Positions 25,490 through 34,930 of a stretch of DNA of 64,000 nt are shown piece by piece. The position numbers and the translations under genes are program-made. Source of the DNA: Bradyrhizobium iriomotense. Its GTDB lineage: Bacteria > Pseudomonadota > Alphaproteobacteria > Rhizobiales > Xanthobacteraceae. The DNA lies in assembly GCF_018129405.1 (NCBI RefSeq), contig NZ_JAFCLP010000001.1, positions 868,001-932,000 of the forward strand, read 5' to 3'. A model generated the notes under the pieces. That model saw nothing but the letters and a program-made list of their open reading frames with translations. It ran no database searches and was not told where the DNA came from. How positions within the stretch are numbered: the stretch's first letter is position 1; each line of letters opens with the position of its first letter.

Positions 25490-26509
25490 CTAGCGTGCCG
25501 GCTTGCGCTCGATCGGGTCGATGTCGATCGCCCGCAGGCGGCCGAGCCGCAGCACGTCCATGGCAAGCCGGCGGCCGATCCGGTCGCGGTCGAGGACGCG
25601 GATCAGATCGTCGACGCCGTTGATCTCGACGCCGTCGAGCCTGATGACGACGTCGCCGGGCAGCAGGCCCGCCTTGGCCGCCGGCCCATCTGGCTCGATC
25701 TGCATCAACAGTGCGCCCATCTTGTTCTCGACGCCGGCCACGACCGCGTGCCGCCGCGGGACCGGCGCGGTCTGCCCGGCAACGCCGATATAGGCGCGGC
25801 GGACATAGCCGTGGCGGATGATCTCCGACAGCACGAATTGCGCGGTGTTGCTGGCGACCGCGAAGCAGATGCCTTGCGCGCCGTTGATGATGGCGGTGTT
25901 GATGCCGATCACCTCGGCATTCGACGACACCAGCGGCCCGCCGGAATTGCCGGGGTTGAGCGCGGCATCGGTCTGGATCACGTCCTCGATGGTGCGGCCG
26001 CTGACCGAGCGGATCGAGCGGCCGAGCGCCGAGACCACGCCGGCCGTCACGGTCGATTCAAACCCCAGCGGGTTGCCGATCGCGATCACGAGCTGGCCAC
26101 GCCGCAGGCTCTTGGAGTTGCCGAGCGCGGCATAGGGCAAGTCGCGTACGCCATTGGCGCGCAGCAGCGCAAGGTCGGTATCGGGATCGACGCCGAGCAC
26201 CTGGGCATCGCCGACATGCCCCTCGACGTCGCGCAGCCGGATCTCCTTCGACGTGCCGACCACGTGGCTGTTGGTGAGGACGAGCCCGTCCGGCGAGATC
26301 ACGATGCCCGAGCCGAGCCCGCCGCGCTCGCGGCCGTTCGGCACCTTGGGACCGGTCTCGACGCGCACGACCGCGGGGCCGACGCGGTCGGTGACGTCGA
26401 TCACGGCATTGGAATAGGCGTCCAGCAGCGCCCGGTCATCCGCCGGCGCAGCCGCCGCCGTTCGCGATGACGGTGCGTCATCGGCGATATCTGAGGTGAA
26501 ATCCAGCAT
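25490..26509 (-). CDS. Trypsin-like serine protease with PDZ domain (HtrA/DegP-like), no signal peptide
   Basis: 339 residues. The chymotrypsin-fold domain has the catalytic triad His (LTNSHVV), Asp (DTDLALL) and Ser (NPGNSGGPL), followed by one PDZ domain (GALLMQIEPDGPAAKAGLLPGD). DegP-family proteases normally act in the periplasm, but this N-terminus (MLDFTSDIADDAPSS) is acidic and has no hydrophobic segment, so a cytoplasmic location is indicated unless the start is wrong. Typical DegS/DegQ length is 350-450. The gene lies alone between the flavoprotein and GMC loci; no sigma-E-type regulator is adjacent. Confidence 0.88.
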   Translation of the reverse strand: MLDFTSDIADDAPSSRTAAAAPADDRALLDAYSNAVIDVTDRVGPAVVRVETGPKVPNGRERGGLGSGIVISPDGLVLTNSHVVGTSKEIRLRDVEGHVGDAQVLGVDPDTDLALLRANGVRDLPYAALGNSKSLRRGQLVIAIGNPLGFESTVTAGVVSALGRSIRSVSGRTIEDVIQTDAALNPGNSGGPLVSSNAEVIGINTAIINGAQGICFAVASNTAQFVLSEIIRHGYVRRAYIGVAGQTAPVPRRHAVVAGVENKMGALLMQIEPDGPAAKAGLLPGDVVIRLDGVEINGVDDLIRVLDRDRIGRRLAMDVLRLGRLRAIDIDPIERKPAR

Positions 26510-26600
26510 GGCAAGAGTCCTTGAGGTTCACACAGATGGTGGCCTGTTCCCTCCAGCGCAAGGGACTCGCCTGGAGCGCAAGGCTGGACTGCCCAAGTGG

Positions 26601-27050
26601 CTAGGGCGCTCGCCGGAGGCTCACCGGCCTTGCCCTGACCGGATCGAGCAACGACCAGTCGCCGTCCGGGAGCACATGCCCCTTCGGGAACGGCGCACGC
26701 AGCTCCAGCCCGAGCGAACTCAGCACGCGGTCGTCGCGGTAGTAGCATTGCAGGACAACGCGGACGAGCGTTGCGGCGGCGCCGCCGCCGGAGCTGCGGA
26801 ATTGTTGCACGACACCATCGCGCGCGTCGGGCGCGAGATCAGCGAGGGCCATCCCCGCAAGCCGCGCCAGATGGTCGAGCGCCGCCGCGACCGGCCTGGT
26901 GTCGCGGCCAAGGGTTGCAAGGATATCGGCCTGGATGATCTCGTCATCGGCGCCGGGGACGCGATATTCCTCGCTCGGTGGAATGATCATCGCGGCGATT
27001 GTGCGCAAGTCCTGGCGCTGCCGCGGCGTGAGGGTCATCTGGTCGGACAT
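26601..27050 (-). CDS. Small subunit-like protein of a GMC dehydrogenase (gluconate 2-dehydrogenase subunit 3 type)
   Basis: 149 residues starting MSDQMTLTPRQRQDLRTIAAMIIPPSEEYRVPGADD. The phrase 'ASMIIPxxxxxPGA' is a hallmark of gluconate 2-dehydrogenase subunit 3 (DUF1348-like helical subunit). It is found ten bases downstream of the GMC flavoprotein gene, as in membrane-bound sugar dehydrogenases where the small subunit helps export. Here there is no Tat signal and no cytochrome subunit, so the complex may stay in the cytoplasm. Family assignment is from the start motif and context. Confidence 0.7.
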   Translation of the reverse strand: MSDQMTLTPRQRQDLRTIAAMIIPPSEEYRVPGADDEIIQADILATLGRDTRPVAAALDHLARLAGMALADLAPDARDGVVQQFRSSGGGAAATLVRVVLQCYYRDDRVLSSLGLELRAPFPKGHVLPDGDWSLLDPVRARPVSLRRAP

Positions 27051-27059
27051 GTCGGTCCT

Positions 27060-28658
27060 CTAGTCGAACAGATTGGCGAGGCGCTGCTTCATCTGGTCGG
27101 CGATGTAGAGCGCGAGGGCCTGGATCGTGGAGGTCGGGTTCACGCCGCCGGAGGTGACGAAGATGCTGCCGTCGACGATGAAGAGGTTCTTCACGTCGTG
27201 CGAGCGGCCCCATTCGTTGACGACGGAGCGCTCGGGATCGGTGCCCATCCGCGCGGTGCCGAGCAGGTGCCAGCCGCCCCAGGGGATCGGCGAGTTGATG
27301 CAAATGTCGGTCGCGCCGGCCGTCTCGAGAACCTCCCGGCCGCGGGCGAGTGCATGCTCCATCATCTTCCGGCTGTTCTCGCTGATGGTGTAGTCGATCT
27401 TCGGCGCGGGAATGCCGTGGCTGTCCTTCAGGACCGGATCGAGCGTGACGCGATTGCGCTCCTCGGGCAGGTCCTCGCAGATCGCGGAGAAGCCGATCCG
27501 ATGGCCGTTCAGCTTGCGGAAGACGCGGTGATGATCCTCGCCCCAGGGCAGAATGCCCTTCTGCTCGCTGACGACGGCCTCGAACACCGGCCCTGCCCCG
27601 CGCACGAACTGGACGCCGTAACCGCGCACGAAGCCGCGCGACAGGTCCGTGTCATACCACTCCTTGCTCCACAGGCAGGTCGGCGGCGCGCGGTTGGAGT
27701 CGGTCGGCTCCTTCACATAGCCGTAAATCTGCGCATAGGGATGGAACATCAGGTTCTTGCCGACGAGGCCCGACGAATTGGCTAGGCCGTTCGGGAAGCG
27801 CGAGGACGCCGAGTTCAGCAGCAGCCGCGGCGTACCGACGCCGTTGCAGGCGATGATGACGACATGAGCGGGCTGAAACTGCTCGACACCGTCCTTGTCG
27901 TAATAGACCACGCCCGAGGCCATGCCGTTCTCGTCGGTGGTGATCTCGCGCACCCGGCAATGGGTGCGCAGCTCGACCCCGGCACGGATCGCGTGCGGCC
28001 AATAGGTGATGTCGGTGGACGACTTTGCGCCTTGCGCGCAGGCCGGCGTGCAATGGCCGAGATTGATGCAGCGCGCCCGGCCCTCATAGTCCATCGTCGC
28101 GACCGTGGTGTCCGACGGCCACCAGTGCCAGCCGAGCTTGTTCATGGCCTTGCCGATGATCGCGCCGGACAAGCCCATCGGCTGCTGCGGCATCGGCGGG
28201 TGCGTCAGCGGCGACAGCGGATCCCCTGACAGGCCCGACGTGCCCATGATGCGGTCGTTCTCTTCGAAGAACGGGGTCAGCGCGTCGTAATCGATCGGCC
28301 AGTCGTCGGCGACGCCGTCGAGCGTCTTCACCTTGAAATCGGAAGGGTGCAGCCGCGGCCAGTGCGCGGTGTACATCACGGTCGAGCCGCCGACCGCATT
28401 GTAGTTCACGACCTTGATCGGCGAATTGTCGTCGTTGATCGGATAGTCCTCGGGACGGCCGCGGACATTGGGGCTCGACGACCACTCGCCGTAGAACTTG
28501 GCCTCCCAATCCCGGCCAGTGCTCGGATATTCCGCCGGGTTCATCCAGCCGCCCTGCTCCAGGCAGAGAATGTGCATCTTGGTCTCGGCCAGCGACCACG
28601 CCACCGCCGCGCCCGATGCGCCGGCGCCGATGATCAGGACGTCCACGGGGTCTTTCAT
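27060..28658 (-). CDS. GMC family flavin-dependent dehydrogenase
   Basis: 532 residues. It opens with the dinucleotide-binding motif VLIIGAGASGAAVAWSLA, and the C-terminal GMC signature is present as GGWHLLGTARMG and SGGVNPTSTIQALAL, which hold the catalytic His and Asn. Members oxidise alcohols, polyols or sugars. A cysteine-rich stretch GHCTPACAQGAKSS, seen in gluconate/2-keto-gluconate dehydrogenase large subunits, lies near residue 200. The small subunit gene follows after ten bases. No signal peptide and no cytochrome c subunit were found, so the electron acceptor is unknown. Confidence 0.9.
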   Translation of the reverse strand: MKDPVDVLIIGAGASGAAVAWSLAETKMHILCLEQGGWMNPAEYPSTGRDWEAKFYGEWSSSPNVRGRPEDYPINDDNSPIKVVNYNAVGGSTVMYTAHWPRLHPSDFKVKTLDGVADDWPIDYDALTPFFEENDRIMGTSGLSGDPLSPLTHPPMPQQPMGLSGAIIGKAMNKLGWHWWPSDTTVATMDYEGRARCINLGHCTPACAQGAKSSTDITYWPHAIRAGVELRTHCRVREITTDENGMASGVVYYDKDGVEQFQPAHVVIIACNGVGTPRLLLNSASSRFPNGLANSSGLVGKNLMFHPYAQIYGYVKEPTDSNRAPPTCLWSKEWYDTDLSRGFVRGYGVQFVRGAGPVFEAVVSEQKGILPWGEDHHRVFRKLNGHRIGFSAICEDLPEERNRVTLDPVLKDSHGIPAPKIDYTISENSRKMMEHALARGREVLETAGATDICINSPIPWGGWHLLGTARMGTDPERSVVNEWGRSHDVKNLFIVDGSIFVTSGGVNPTSTIQALALYIADQMKQRLANLFD

Positions 28659-28858
28659 CGCAACCTTTTCCTCCCCCTCGCCGCTTACCGGGCGATTCGG
28701 CCTTTCGCGCTCCGCGAGGCCGGCGAACGATAGGGTCAGAGCTGCGGCCGAGTAAAGCCGCGAGGCCGGAATGTCGCACTTCGCAGGGCGCAGACCATTG
28801 GTATCGACACGTCCGGATGCTAGGAACAGGGCGCACGAGCAATCGATAGCGAGACCGC

Positions 28859-29647
28859 ATGTCCTTCCGAAATTTCTTTGCCGCCGCCCGCGCTTTTGCG
28901 CTCGTTTTATTTTTCGTCTTCTCCGGATTTCTGGCGTCTGCCGAGCCGGCCTCCGCCCTGACCGCCGCGGCGACGGCCCGCGACGGCAATTCCATCCAGC
29001 TCGGCGACGTCACTTACCGGCTCGACGGCGTCGACGCGCCCGAGCTGGACCAGGTCTGCATCGACGATCACGCCGATCCCTGGACCTGCGGCATCGAGGC
29101 CCGCGACCAGCTGACGAAACTGATCAACAAGCGCTCCGTGCGCTGCGACGATGTCGGGCCGGAAAAGAGCTTCGGCAAGCGCCACCGCGCCATCTGCACG
29201 GCCGAGGGCGACAAGGCGACCTTGAACGAGCAACTGGTCAAGCTCGGCTATGCCATCGCTCGCGAGCCGATCAAGGCGAACGTCAAACCGGCGGCGGCTG
29301 AGGCGAAGACGGCCGCCGCCGGGATCTGGAAGGGCTGCTTTGTTGCGCCGCAAGAATTCCGCAGCGGCAAGAAGGACGGTGCACTGCTGGGCGCGGCCTG
29401 CCGCTCCGATCGCGACAAGGAGATCCGCGCCGTGCTGTTCCCGGACGAGCTGACGATGCCGCCGAGCTGCAGCATCAAGGGCAAGCTCGCTGTGCGTGCC
29501 CGCGTCACCGGCAATATCGGCATCTATCATTTGCGGGGTTGCCCGAGCTATCCGGCGACCACCAAGCCGGACCGCTGGTTCTGCTCCGAGGACGACGCCC
29601 AGGCCGCCGGCTTCCGCAAGGCCTATAATTGCCGCCGGCCAAAGTGA
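28859..29647 (+). CDS. Secreted thermonuclease-like protein with C-terminal sunset-type domain
   Basis: 262 residues with a strong Sec signal ([23 protein letters not shown]). The nuclease fold is recognised by [14 protein letters not shown], which holds the metal-binding Asp and Glu, and by FGKRHRAIC with the basic catalytic residue. The C-terminus ([15 protein letters not shown] then [16 protein letters not shown]) matches the sunset metal-binding module attached to many rhizobial SNase-like proteins. It should degrade nucleic acids in the periplasm or outside the cell. ATG at 28859 leads directly into the signal peptide. Confidence 0.85.
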   Translation: MSFRNFFAAARAFALVLFFVFSGFLASAEPASALTAAATARDGNSIQLGDVTYRLDGVDAPELDQVCIDDHADPWTCGIEARDQLTKLINKRSVRCDDVGPEKSFGKRHRAICTAEGDKATLNEQLVKLGYAIAREPIKANVKPAAAEAKTAAAGIWKGCFVAPQEFRSGKKDGALLGAACRSDRDKEIRAVLFPDELTMPPSCSIKGKLAVRARVTGNIGIYHLRGCPSYPATTKPDRWFCSEDDAQAAGFRKAYNCRRPK

Positions 29648-29820
29648 ACATTTCCTTCACGCACGCGTGAGTGGTAGTCCGAGACCGTATTGATCCGGAA
29701 TTGAACTTCGTCGGGAGTTGCTGCACTTATCAGAGTGCGCACGCGCTTTGCGCGAGCGTTTCCTTGGCAGACGATCCTCATCGGATTGTCTTTGCTCGGG
29801 CGTTTCCTCCCTAGACTTGG
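29648..29820 (+). ncRNA. Possible small RNA or long 3' leader ending at a strong terminator
   Basis: This 173-base non-coding stretch follows the nuclease gene and ends at a textbook terminator. It contains a second small hairpin (CGCGC-TTT-GCGCG, about 29742-29754). It could be the 3' UTR of the nuclease mRNA or an independent small RNA; there is no recognisable promoter. Assigned only because the terminator is far (170 bases) from the nearest upstream stop codon. Confidence 0.25.
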
Positions 29821-29853
29821 GCCGCTTGTCACAACAAGCGGCTCTTCTTTTTT
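29821..29853 (+). terminator. Rho-independent terminator
   Basis: GCCGCTTGT (29821-29829) pairs with ACAAGCGGC (29834-29842) over a four-base loop and is followed by TCTTCTTTTTT. Strong rightward terminator, between the nuclease gene and the convergent cyo operon. Leftward there is no T-tract, so cyoD transcription is not clearly ended here. Confidence 0.88.
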
Positions 29854-29860
29854 GGGGGCC

Positions 29861-30250
29861 CTACGTCCGCATCCGCATGATCTGGTCCATCGGCGGCATG
29901 TTCCCGTTCAGATGCGACATGATCCAGACGGTGCCCCCGACCACCAGGAACACGACCAGCAGCCCGAAGGCCAGCGCCAGCACGTTGTTGGTGTTGTCAG
30001 GGCCCGTGGTGATGTGCAGGAAGAACACCAAGTGCACGCCCATTTGCGCGATCGCCAGCACGATCAGCGCGACCGGGATCGAAGGCTGCCAGACCAGATC
30101 GGTGCCGGCGATGAAGAACGACGTCGCCGTGAGCAGCAGCGCCAGAACGAGTCCGACGACGTAACCCAGGATCCGCTCACCGACGCTATGCTGCTCTTCC
30201 TCGCCCGGCGCGAGATCGTGCCCGGCCGGAATATGCGTCTGATCGCTCAT
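29861..30250 (-). CDS. cyoD: Cytochrome o ubiquinol oxidase subunit IV
   Basis: 129 residues with three hydrophobic segments and the subunit IV string QMGVHLVFFLHI. It is the last gene of cyoABCD. The stop/start region overlaps cyoC by four bases (ATGA), so they are translationally coupled. CyoD assists assembly of the CuB site. Start is ATG at 30250, giving MSDQTHIPAG with a charged N-terminal tail. Confidence 0.94.
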   Translation of the reverse strand: MSDQTHIPAGHDLAPGEEEQHSVGERILGYVVGLVLALLLTATSFFIAGTDLVWQPSIPVALIVLAIAQMGVHLVFFLHITTGPDNTNNVLALAFGLLVVFLVVGGTVWIMSHLNGNMPPMDQIMRMRT

Positions 30251-30888
30251 GGGGCACCCCCAAGCAGGTAGACGACGGAGAAGACCCCGACCCAGATGAT
30301 GTCGAGTGCGTGCCAGAACAGCGCAAAGCACATCATCCGCCGCAACACGTCGGCGCGAAAACCTTTCGCAAAGACCTGGGCCATCATGGTGAGAAGCCAG
30401 AGCACGCCGGCGGAGACGTGCAGGCCGTGGCAGCCGACCAGCGAGAAGAACGACGTCAGGAATGCACTGCGCGAGGGGCCATAGCCGCGCGCGACGAGGT
30501 CGGCGAACTCGCGGAACTCGATGACGAGGAAGATCAGGCCGAGCACGCAGGTCACGGCCATGCCGAGATAGAACCAGAACCGGTTGCGCACGTCGGCGGC
30601 AATGCTGGCCATGCCGCAGGTAAAACTCGACAGCAGCAGGCAGACCGTCTCGATCGCGACGTTCCGCTGCTCGAAGATCTCCGAGCCCTTGGGGCCATCC
30701 GCGGTCTGGCCGGACAGCACCGCATAGGCCGCAAAGAAGCAGGAGAACATCACGATGTCGGAGAGCAGGAAGACCCAGAAACCGTAGGCGGTGACGATCC
30801 GCTTCGACGCCGGCCCGGGATGCTCGATGACGATACCGATGTGATGGGGATCGGCGTGCGCATGGCCGACGGTTGCCGTCATCGACAT
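30247..30888 (-). CDS. cyoC: Cytochrome o ubiquinol oxidase subunit III
   Basis: 213 residues with five hydrophobic helices and the subunit III features FWVFLLSDIVMFSCFFAAYAVL and GLHVSAGVLWL. It forms the membrane core with CyoB. Starts at 30888, overlapping the cyoB stop, and its own stop overlaps the cyoD start. No haem O synthase gene (cyoE) follows in the window. Confidence 0.95.
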   Translation of the reverse strand: MSMTATVGHAHADPHHIGIVIEHPGPASKRIVTAYGFWVFLLSDIVMFSCFFAAYAVLSGQTADGPKGSEIFEQRNVAIETVCLLLSSFTCGMASIAADVRNRFWFYLGMAVTCVLGLIFLVIEFREFADLVARGYGPSRSAFLTSFFSLVGCHGLHVSAGVLWLLTMMAQVFAKGFRADVLRRMMCFALFWHALDIIWVGVFSVVYLLGGAP

Positions 30889-32888
30889 CAGACCGCTCCC
30901 GCCATGCTGACGAGGCTGCGTCGCTCCTCGAGATTGACGCGGTCGATGCGGGCGACCTCATCGGCCGGAATGACGTATTCGTCATGGTCGCGCCAGGCGA
31001 ACACGACGAAGGTGGCGAACGCGCCGATGCCGCCCACGATCACCATCCACCAGATATGCCAGATCAGCGCAAAGCCCATGATGGAGGCAAAGAACGCGCA
31101 GACGAACCCGGTCGGCGAATTCCGGGGCATCTCGATGTCACGATACTCGGGCTCTTCATGCTCGAACGATTGCTGCCGGGCATGGATCTTCATGTCCCAA
31201 TAGGCGTCTTCGCCGCGGACATCCGGGTGGAAGGCGAAGTTGAACACCGGCGGCGGCGAGGACGTCGCCCATTCCAGCGAGCGACCGTCCCAGGGATCGC
31301 CAGTGCGGTCGCGTAGCGCCTCGCGATTGCGGATGCTGACCACGAGCTGCATGATCTGGCAGATCACTCCGATCGTCAGCACGGCCATGCCAACCGCCGC
31401 GACGATCATCCAGGGCCGCCAGGCCGCAACGTCGTAATGCTGCAGGCGCCTGGTCATGCCGAGCATGCCGGCGATGTAGAGCGGCATGAAGGTGACATAG
31501 AAGCCTGTGAAGGTGAACCAGAACGCGGCCTTGCCCCAGCGCTCGTCGAGACGGAAGCCGAACGCCTTCGGGAACCAGTATTCAAATCCGGCGAAGGCGC
31601 CGAACAGCACGCCGCCGATGATGACGTTGTGGAAGTGGGCGACCAGGAACATGCTGTTGTGAAGCATGAAGTCCGCCGGCGGCACCGCGACCAGCACGCC
31701 GGTCAAGCCGCCGATGATGAAGGTGACCATGAAGCCGACCGACCACAGCATCGGCGTCGCAAAGCGGATGCGGCCGCCATACATCGTGAACAGCCAGTTG
31801 TAGATCTTCACGCCGGTCGGTATCGCGATGATCATGCTGGCGATGCCGAAGATGGCATTCACGTCCGGTCCTGCGCCCATCGTGAAGAAATGGTGCAGCC
31901 AGACCATGAAGGAGATGACGCAGATCGCCATGGTCGCAAGCACCATCGAGCGGTAGCCGAACAGCGCCTTGCCGGAGAAGGTCGACACCACCTCGGAGAA
32001 GATGCCGAAGGCCGGCAGCACGAGGATGTAGACCTCCGGATGTCCCCAGGCCCAGATCAGGTTCATGAACATCATGACGTTGCCGCCGGCCTCGTTGGTG
32101 AAGAAGTGGAAGCCGAGATAGCGGTCGAGCAGCAGCATCGCGAGCGTCGCGGTGAGGATCGGAAACGCGGCGACGATCAAGAGGTTCGAGGCCAGCGTCG
32201 TCCAGCAGAACATCGGCATGCGCAGATAGTTCATGCCCCTGGTGCGCAGCTTCAGCACGGTAGTGACGAGATTGATGCCGGCGACCAGCGTTCCGACGCC
32301 GGAGATCTGCAGCGACCAGGCGTAATAGTCGACGCCGACGCCGGGTGAATAGGACAGCCCGGAGAGCGGCGGAAAGGCGAGCCAGCCGGTGCGCGCGAAC
32401 TCGCCGACCACCAGCGAGATGTTGACCAGCAGCGCGCCGGTGGCGGTCAGCCAGAAGCCGACCGAATTGAGCGTCGGAAACGCGACGTCGCGGACGCCGA
32501 GTTGGAGCGGCACGACGAGGTTCATTAGCCCGATCACGAACGGCATCGCCACGAAGAAGATCATGATGGTGCCGTGGGCGGAAAAGATCTGGTTGTAGTG
32601 CTCCGGCGGCAGATAGCCCTGCGACTGGAAGGCGACCGCCTGCTGGATCCGCATCATGATGGCGTCGCTGCCGCCGCGCAGCAGCATCACGGAGGCCAGC
32701 AGGATGTACATGACGCCGATGCGCTTGTGATCGACGCTGGTGATCCATTCATGCCAGAGATAGGGCAGATGCCCCTTCACCACGACCCAGATCAGCACGG
32801 CGAGGATCGCGACCAACACCACCGCGCCCGCGACGAGCGGAATCGGCTGATCGAACGGAATGGCCGACCAATCGAGCTTACCGAGCAT
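30888..32888 (-). CDS. cyoB: Cytochrome o ubiquinol oxidase subunit I
   Basis: 666 residues, haem-copper oxidase catalytic subunit that reduces oxygen to water with ubiquinol and pumps protons. Haem and CuB ligands are recognisable: the haem-binding His in [11 protein letters not shown], the CuB His and cross-linked Tyr in [14 protein letters not shown], the His pair in WLHHFFTMG, and haem-axial His in [15 protein letters not shown] at 32888 is preferred over the GTG at 32900 because GGAGG lies between them. It overlaps the end of cyoA by 11 bases. Confidence 0.96.
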   Translation of the reverse strand: MLGKLDWSAIPFDQPIPLVAGAVVLVAILAVLIWVVVKGHLPYLWHEWITSVDHKRIGVMYILLASVMLLRGGSDAIMMRIQQAVAFQSQGYLPPEHYNQIFSAHGTIMIFFVAMPFVIGLMNLVVPLQLGVRDVAFPTLNSVGFWLTATGALLVNISLVVGEFARTGWLAFPPLSGLSYSPGVGVDYYAWSLQISGVGTLVAGINLVTTVLKLRTRGMNYLRMPMFCWTTLASNLLIVAAFPILTATLAMLLLDRYLGFHFFTNEAGGNVMMFMNLIWAWGHPEVYILVLPAFGIFSEVVSTFSGKALFGYRSMVLATMAICVISFMVWLHHFFTMGAGPDVNAIFGIASMIIAIPTGVKIYNWLFTMYGGRIRFATPMLWSVGFMVTFIIGGLTGVLVAVPPADFMLHNSMFLVAHFHNVIIGGVLFGAFAGFEYWFPKAFGFRLDERWGKAAFWFTFTGFYVTFMPLYIAGMLGMTRRLQHYDVAAWRPWMIVAAVGMAVLTIGVICQIMQLVVSIRNREALRDRTGDPWDGRSLEWATSSPPPVFNFAFHPDVRGEDAYWDMKIHARQQSFEHEEPEYRDIEMPRNSPTGFVCAFFASIMGFALIWHIWWMVIVGGIGAFATFVVFAWRDHDEYVIPADEVARIDRVNLEERRSLVSMAGAV

Positions 32889-33717
32889 CGTGGCCTCCAC
32901 TGTGCGGTCGGCCTGCCCCGGATGCGAGCTCCGGTCCAGGACCTGGCGGAATGTGCTGGGTTGCGATCAGATCGAACAGGCGCGGGTCTTCGAGACGGTA
33001 GGTCGGCCGGCCCTGCTCGATGCCTTGTTGCATCAGCTTCTTGTAGCTATCCTCATTCAGCACCGCATCGCTCTTCGCCGTGGTCGCGACCCAGTCGGGA
33101 AATGCCAGCGGCGAGATGACGTTGACGTCGAACATCATGTCAGGAAAGCCGTCGCCGGAGAAATGCGCGGATATTCCCTGCAGCTTGCCTTCGTTGTCGG
33201 CGCGCAGGTTCAATCGCGTCACCATGCCGTTCATGGTGTAGATCATGCTGCCGAGCTGCGGGATGAAGAAGGTGTTCATCACGCTCGACGAGGTCAGCTG
33301 GAAATTCAGCTCGGCGCCGGCCGGCACCGTCAGCGTGTTGACGGTCGCGATGCGCTGGTCTGGATAGATGAACAGCCATTTCCAGTCGAGCGAGACGGCC
33401 TGGATGCGAACCGGACTTCCGGTCCCCGGCACGGGCGCTGCGGGATCGAGCTGGTGCGAGCCGATCCAGGCGACACCGCCGAGCAGGATCACGGTCAGCG
33501 CCGGGATCGACCACACCACCATCTCGACGCGGCCGGAGTAGACGAAGTCAGGCTGGTAACGCGCTTTCGGATTCGAGGCGCGAAACCAGAACGCAAAGGC
33601 CAGAATCGCGAAAATGGTCGGCACCACGATCACGAGCATGATGAAGACGGAATCGACCAGGATGGTGCTGTTGGCCGCAGCCACGGGCCCTCGTGGGTCG
33701 AGCAGATTCATCGGCAA
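32878..33717 (-). CDS. cyoA: Cytochrome o ubiquinol oxidase subunit II
   Basis: 279 residues: two N-terminal membrane helices and a periplasmic cupredoxin domain. The CuA ligands of cytochrome c oxidases are missing, and the region reads [15 protein letters not shown], as in quinol oxidases. It does not carry the lipobox cysteine seen in the E. coli protein, and no cysteine occurs in the N-terminal 60 residues. First gene of cyoABCD; its promoter must lie in the 243-base region shared with the divergent SDR gene. Confidence 0.94.
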   Translation of the reverse strand: MPMNLLDPRGPVAAANSTILVDSVFIMLVIVVPTIFAILAFAFWFRASNPKARYQPDFVYSGRVEMVVWSIPALTVILLGGVAWIGSHQLDPAAPVPGTGSPVRIQAVSLDWKWLFIYPDQRIATVNTLTVPAGAELNFQLTSSSVMNTFFIPQLGSMIYTMNGMVTRLNLRADNEGKLQGISAHFSGDGFPDMMFDVNVISPLAFPDWVATTAKSDAVLNEDSYKKLMQQGIEQGRPTYRLEDPRLFDLIATQHIPPGPGPELASGAGRPHSGGHDAR

Positions 33718-33960
33718 GCCACTGGCGATTGGGAAGCCCCGGGAGAGAGCCTAGCGCGGAAAAGGCTCCGCAACAAACGCCGCGACTTCGGAACGGTTCC
33801 TGAGCCGCAAGGGGCCGCCATGCCGATGAGCTGGCCGCAGCATGCAATTCCATGTGATGTCAATGACATGAACGCAGGACCCGCGCCCTTCTCTCTGGTC
33901 GGGTCGATTGCTAATCTGCACGAAAATAATGAGATGCACCGATCCCCGGAGTGAACTGAC

Positions 33961-34761
33961 ATGCGCATGAACGACAAGGTCGCCATCGTGGTCGGCGCCG
34001 GCCAGAGCCCCGGTGAAGGCATGGGCAACGGTCGTGCCACAGCGCTCACCTTCGCGCGCGAAGGTGCGAAGGTTCTGTGCGTCGACCATCATCTGGAGTC
34101 GGCGCAGGAAACGGTGGCGATGATCACCGCGAAAGGTGGCACCGCCGCAGCCTTTAAGGCCGATGTGACGAAGTCCGCCGACATCAAGGCAATGGTCAAG
34201 GACGCGCAAACGCGCTGGGGCCGGATCGACGTGCTGCACAACAATGTCGGTGTCAGCCTGTCCGGCGGGGATGCCGAATTGCTGCAACTGACCGAGGAGG
34301 CGTTCGACCGCGTCGTCGCCATCAATCTGAAGAGCTGCATCCTGGCGGCGAAGGAGGTGATCCCGATCATGCGCGCGCAAAGGAGCGGCGCCATCATCAA
34401 CATTTCCTCGATGGCGGCGATCACGACGTATCCCTATGTCGCCTACAAGGCGACCAAATCGGCGATGATCGCCTTCACCGAACAGCTCGCCTACCAGAAC
34501 GCCGAATACGGCATCCGCGCCAACGTCATCCTGCCCGGCCTGATGAACACGCCGATGGCGGTCGATACCCGCGCCCGCGAATGGCACAAGACCCGCGCCG
34601 AGGTCGAAGCCGAGCGCGACAGCAAGGTGCCGCTGCGCAGGAAGATGGGCACGGGCTGGGACGTCGCGAACGCCGCGCTGTTTCTGGCGTCGGATGAAGC
34701 GAACTTCATTACGGGCGTGACGCTGCCGGTGGATGGTGGGGCGAGTGTGAGACGGGGGTAG
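33961..34761 (+). CDS. SDR family oxidoreductase
   Basis: 266 residues. Classical short-chain dehydrogenase features are intact: an N-terminal NAD(P)-binding glycine motif (VVGAGQSPGEGMGNG, wider than the usual TGxxxGxG), NNVG in place of NNAG, catalytic Ser in NISSMA and the YKATK motif (Tyr and Lys). The C-terminus has DGGASV. Substrate unknown; similar proteins reduce or oxidise hydroxy/keto groups of diverse small molecules. It diverges from cyoA and ends 12 bases before repeat family A copy 2. Confidence 0.88.
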   Translation: MRMNDKVAIVVGAGQSPGEGMGNGRATALTFAREGAKVLCVDHHLESAQETVAMITAKGGTAAAFKADVTKSADIKAMVKDAQTRWGRIDVLHNNVGVSLSGGDAELLQLTEEAFDRVVAINLKSCILAAKEVIPIMRAQRSGAIINISSMAAITTYPYVAYKATKSAMIAFTEQLAYQNAEYGIRANVILPGLMNTPMAVDTRAREWHKTRAEVEAERDSKVPLRRKMGTGWDVANAALFLASDEANFITGVTLPVDGGASVRRG

Positions 34762-34773
34762 GCTCTCTTTTTT

Positions 34774-34924
34774 CCTTCTCCCCTTGTGGGAGAAGGTGGC
34801 GCGAAGCGCCGGATGAGGGGTTCTCTCCACTCACAAGGCTGCTCGTGGGGATAGAGACCCCTCACCCGGCTTCGCTGACGCGAAGCCACCCTCTCCCACA
34901 AGGGGACCCACAAGGGGAGAGGGT
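34774..34924. repeat. Dispersed palindromic repeat, family A, copy 2
   Basis: Second copy of the element at 18779. The first 50 bases, from CCTTCTCCCC to the start of GGATGAGGGG, are nearly identical to copy 1; the middle differs and the end again duplicates CCCACAAGGGG. It lies between the convergent ends of the SDR gene and the sugar dehydrogenase gene, and could act as a bidirectional terminator. Confidence 0.88.
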
Positions 34925-34930
34925 GCAGCG

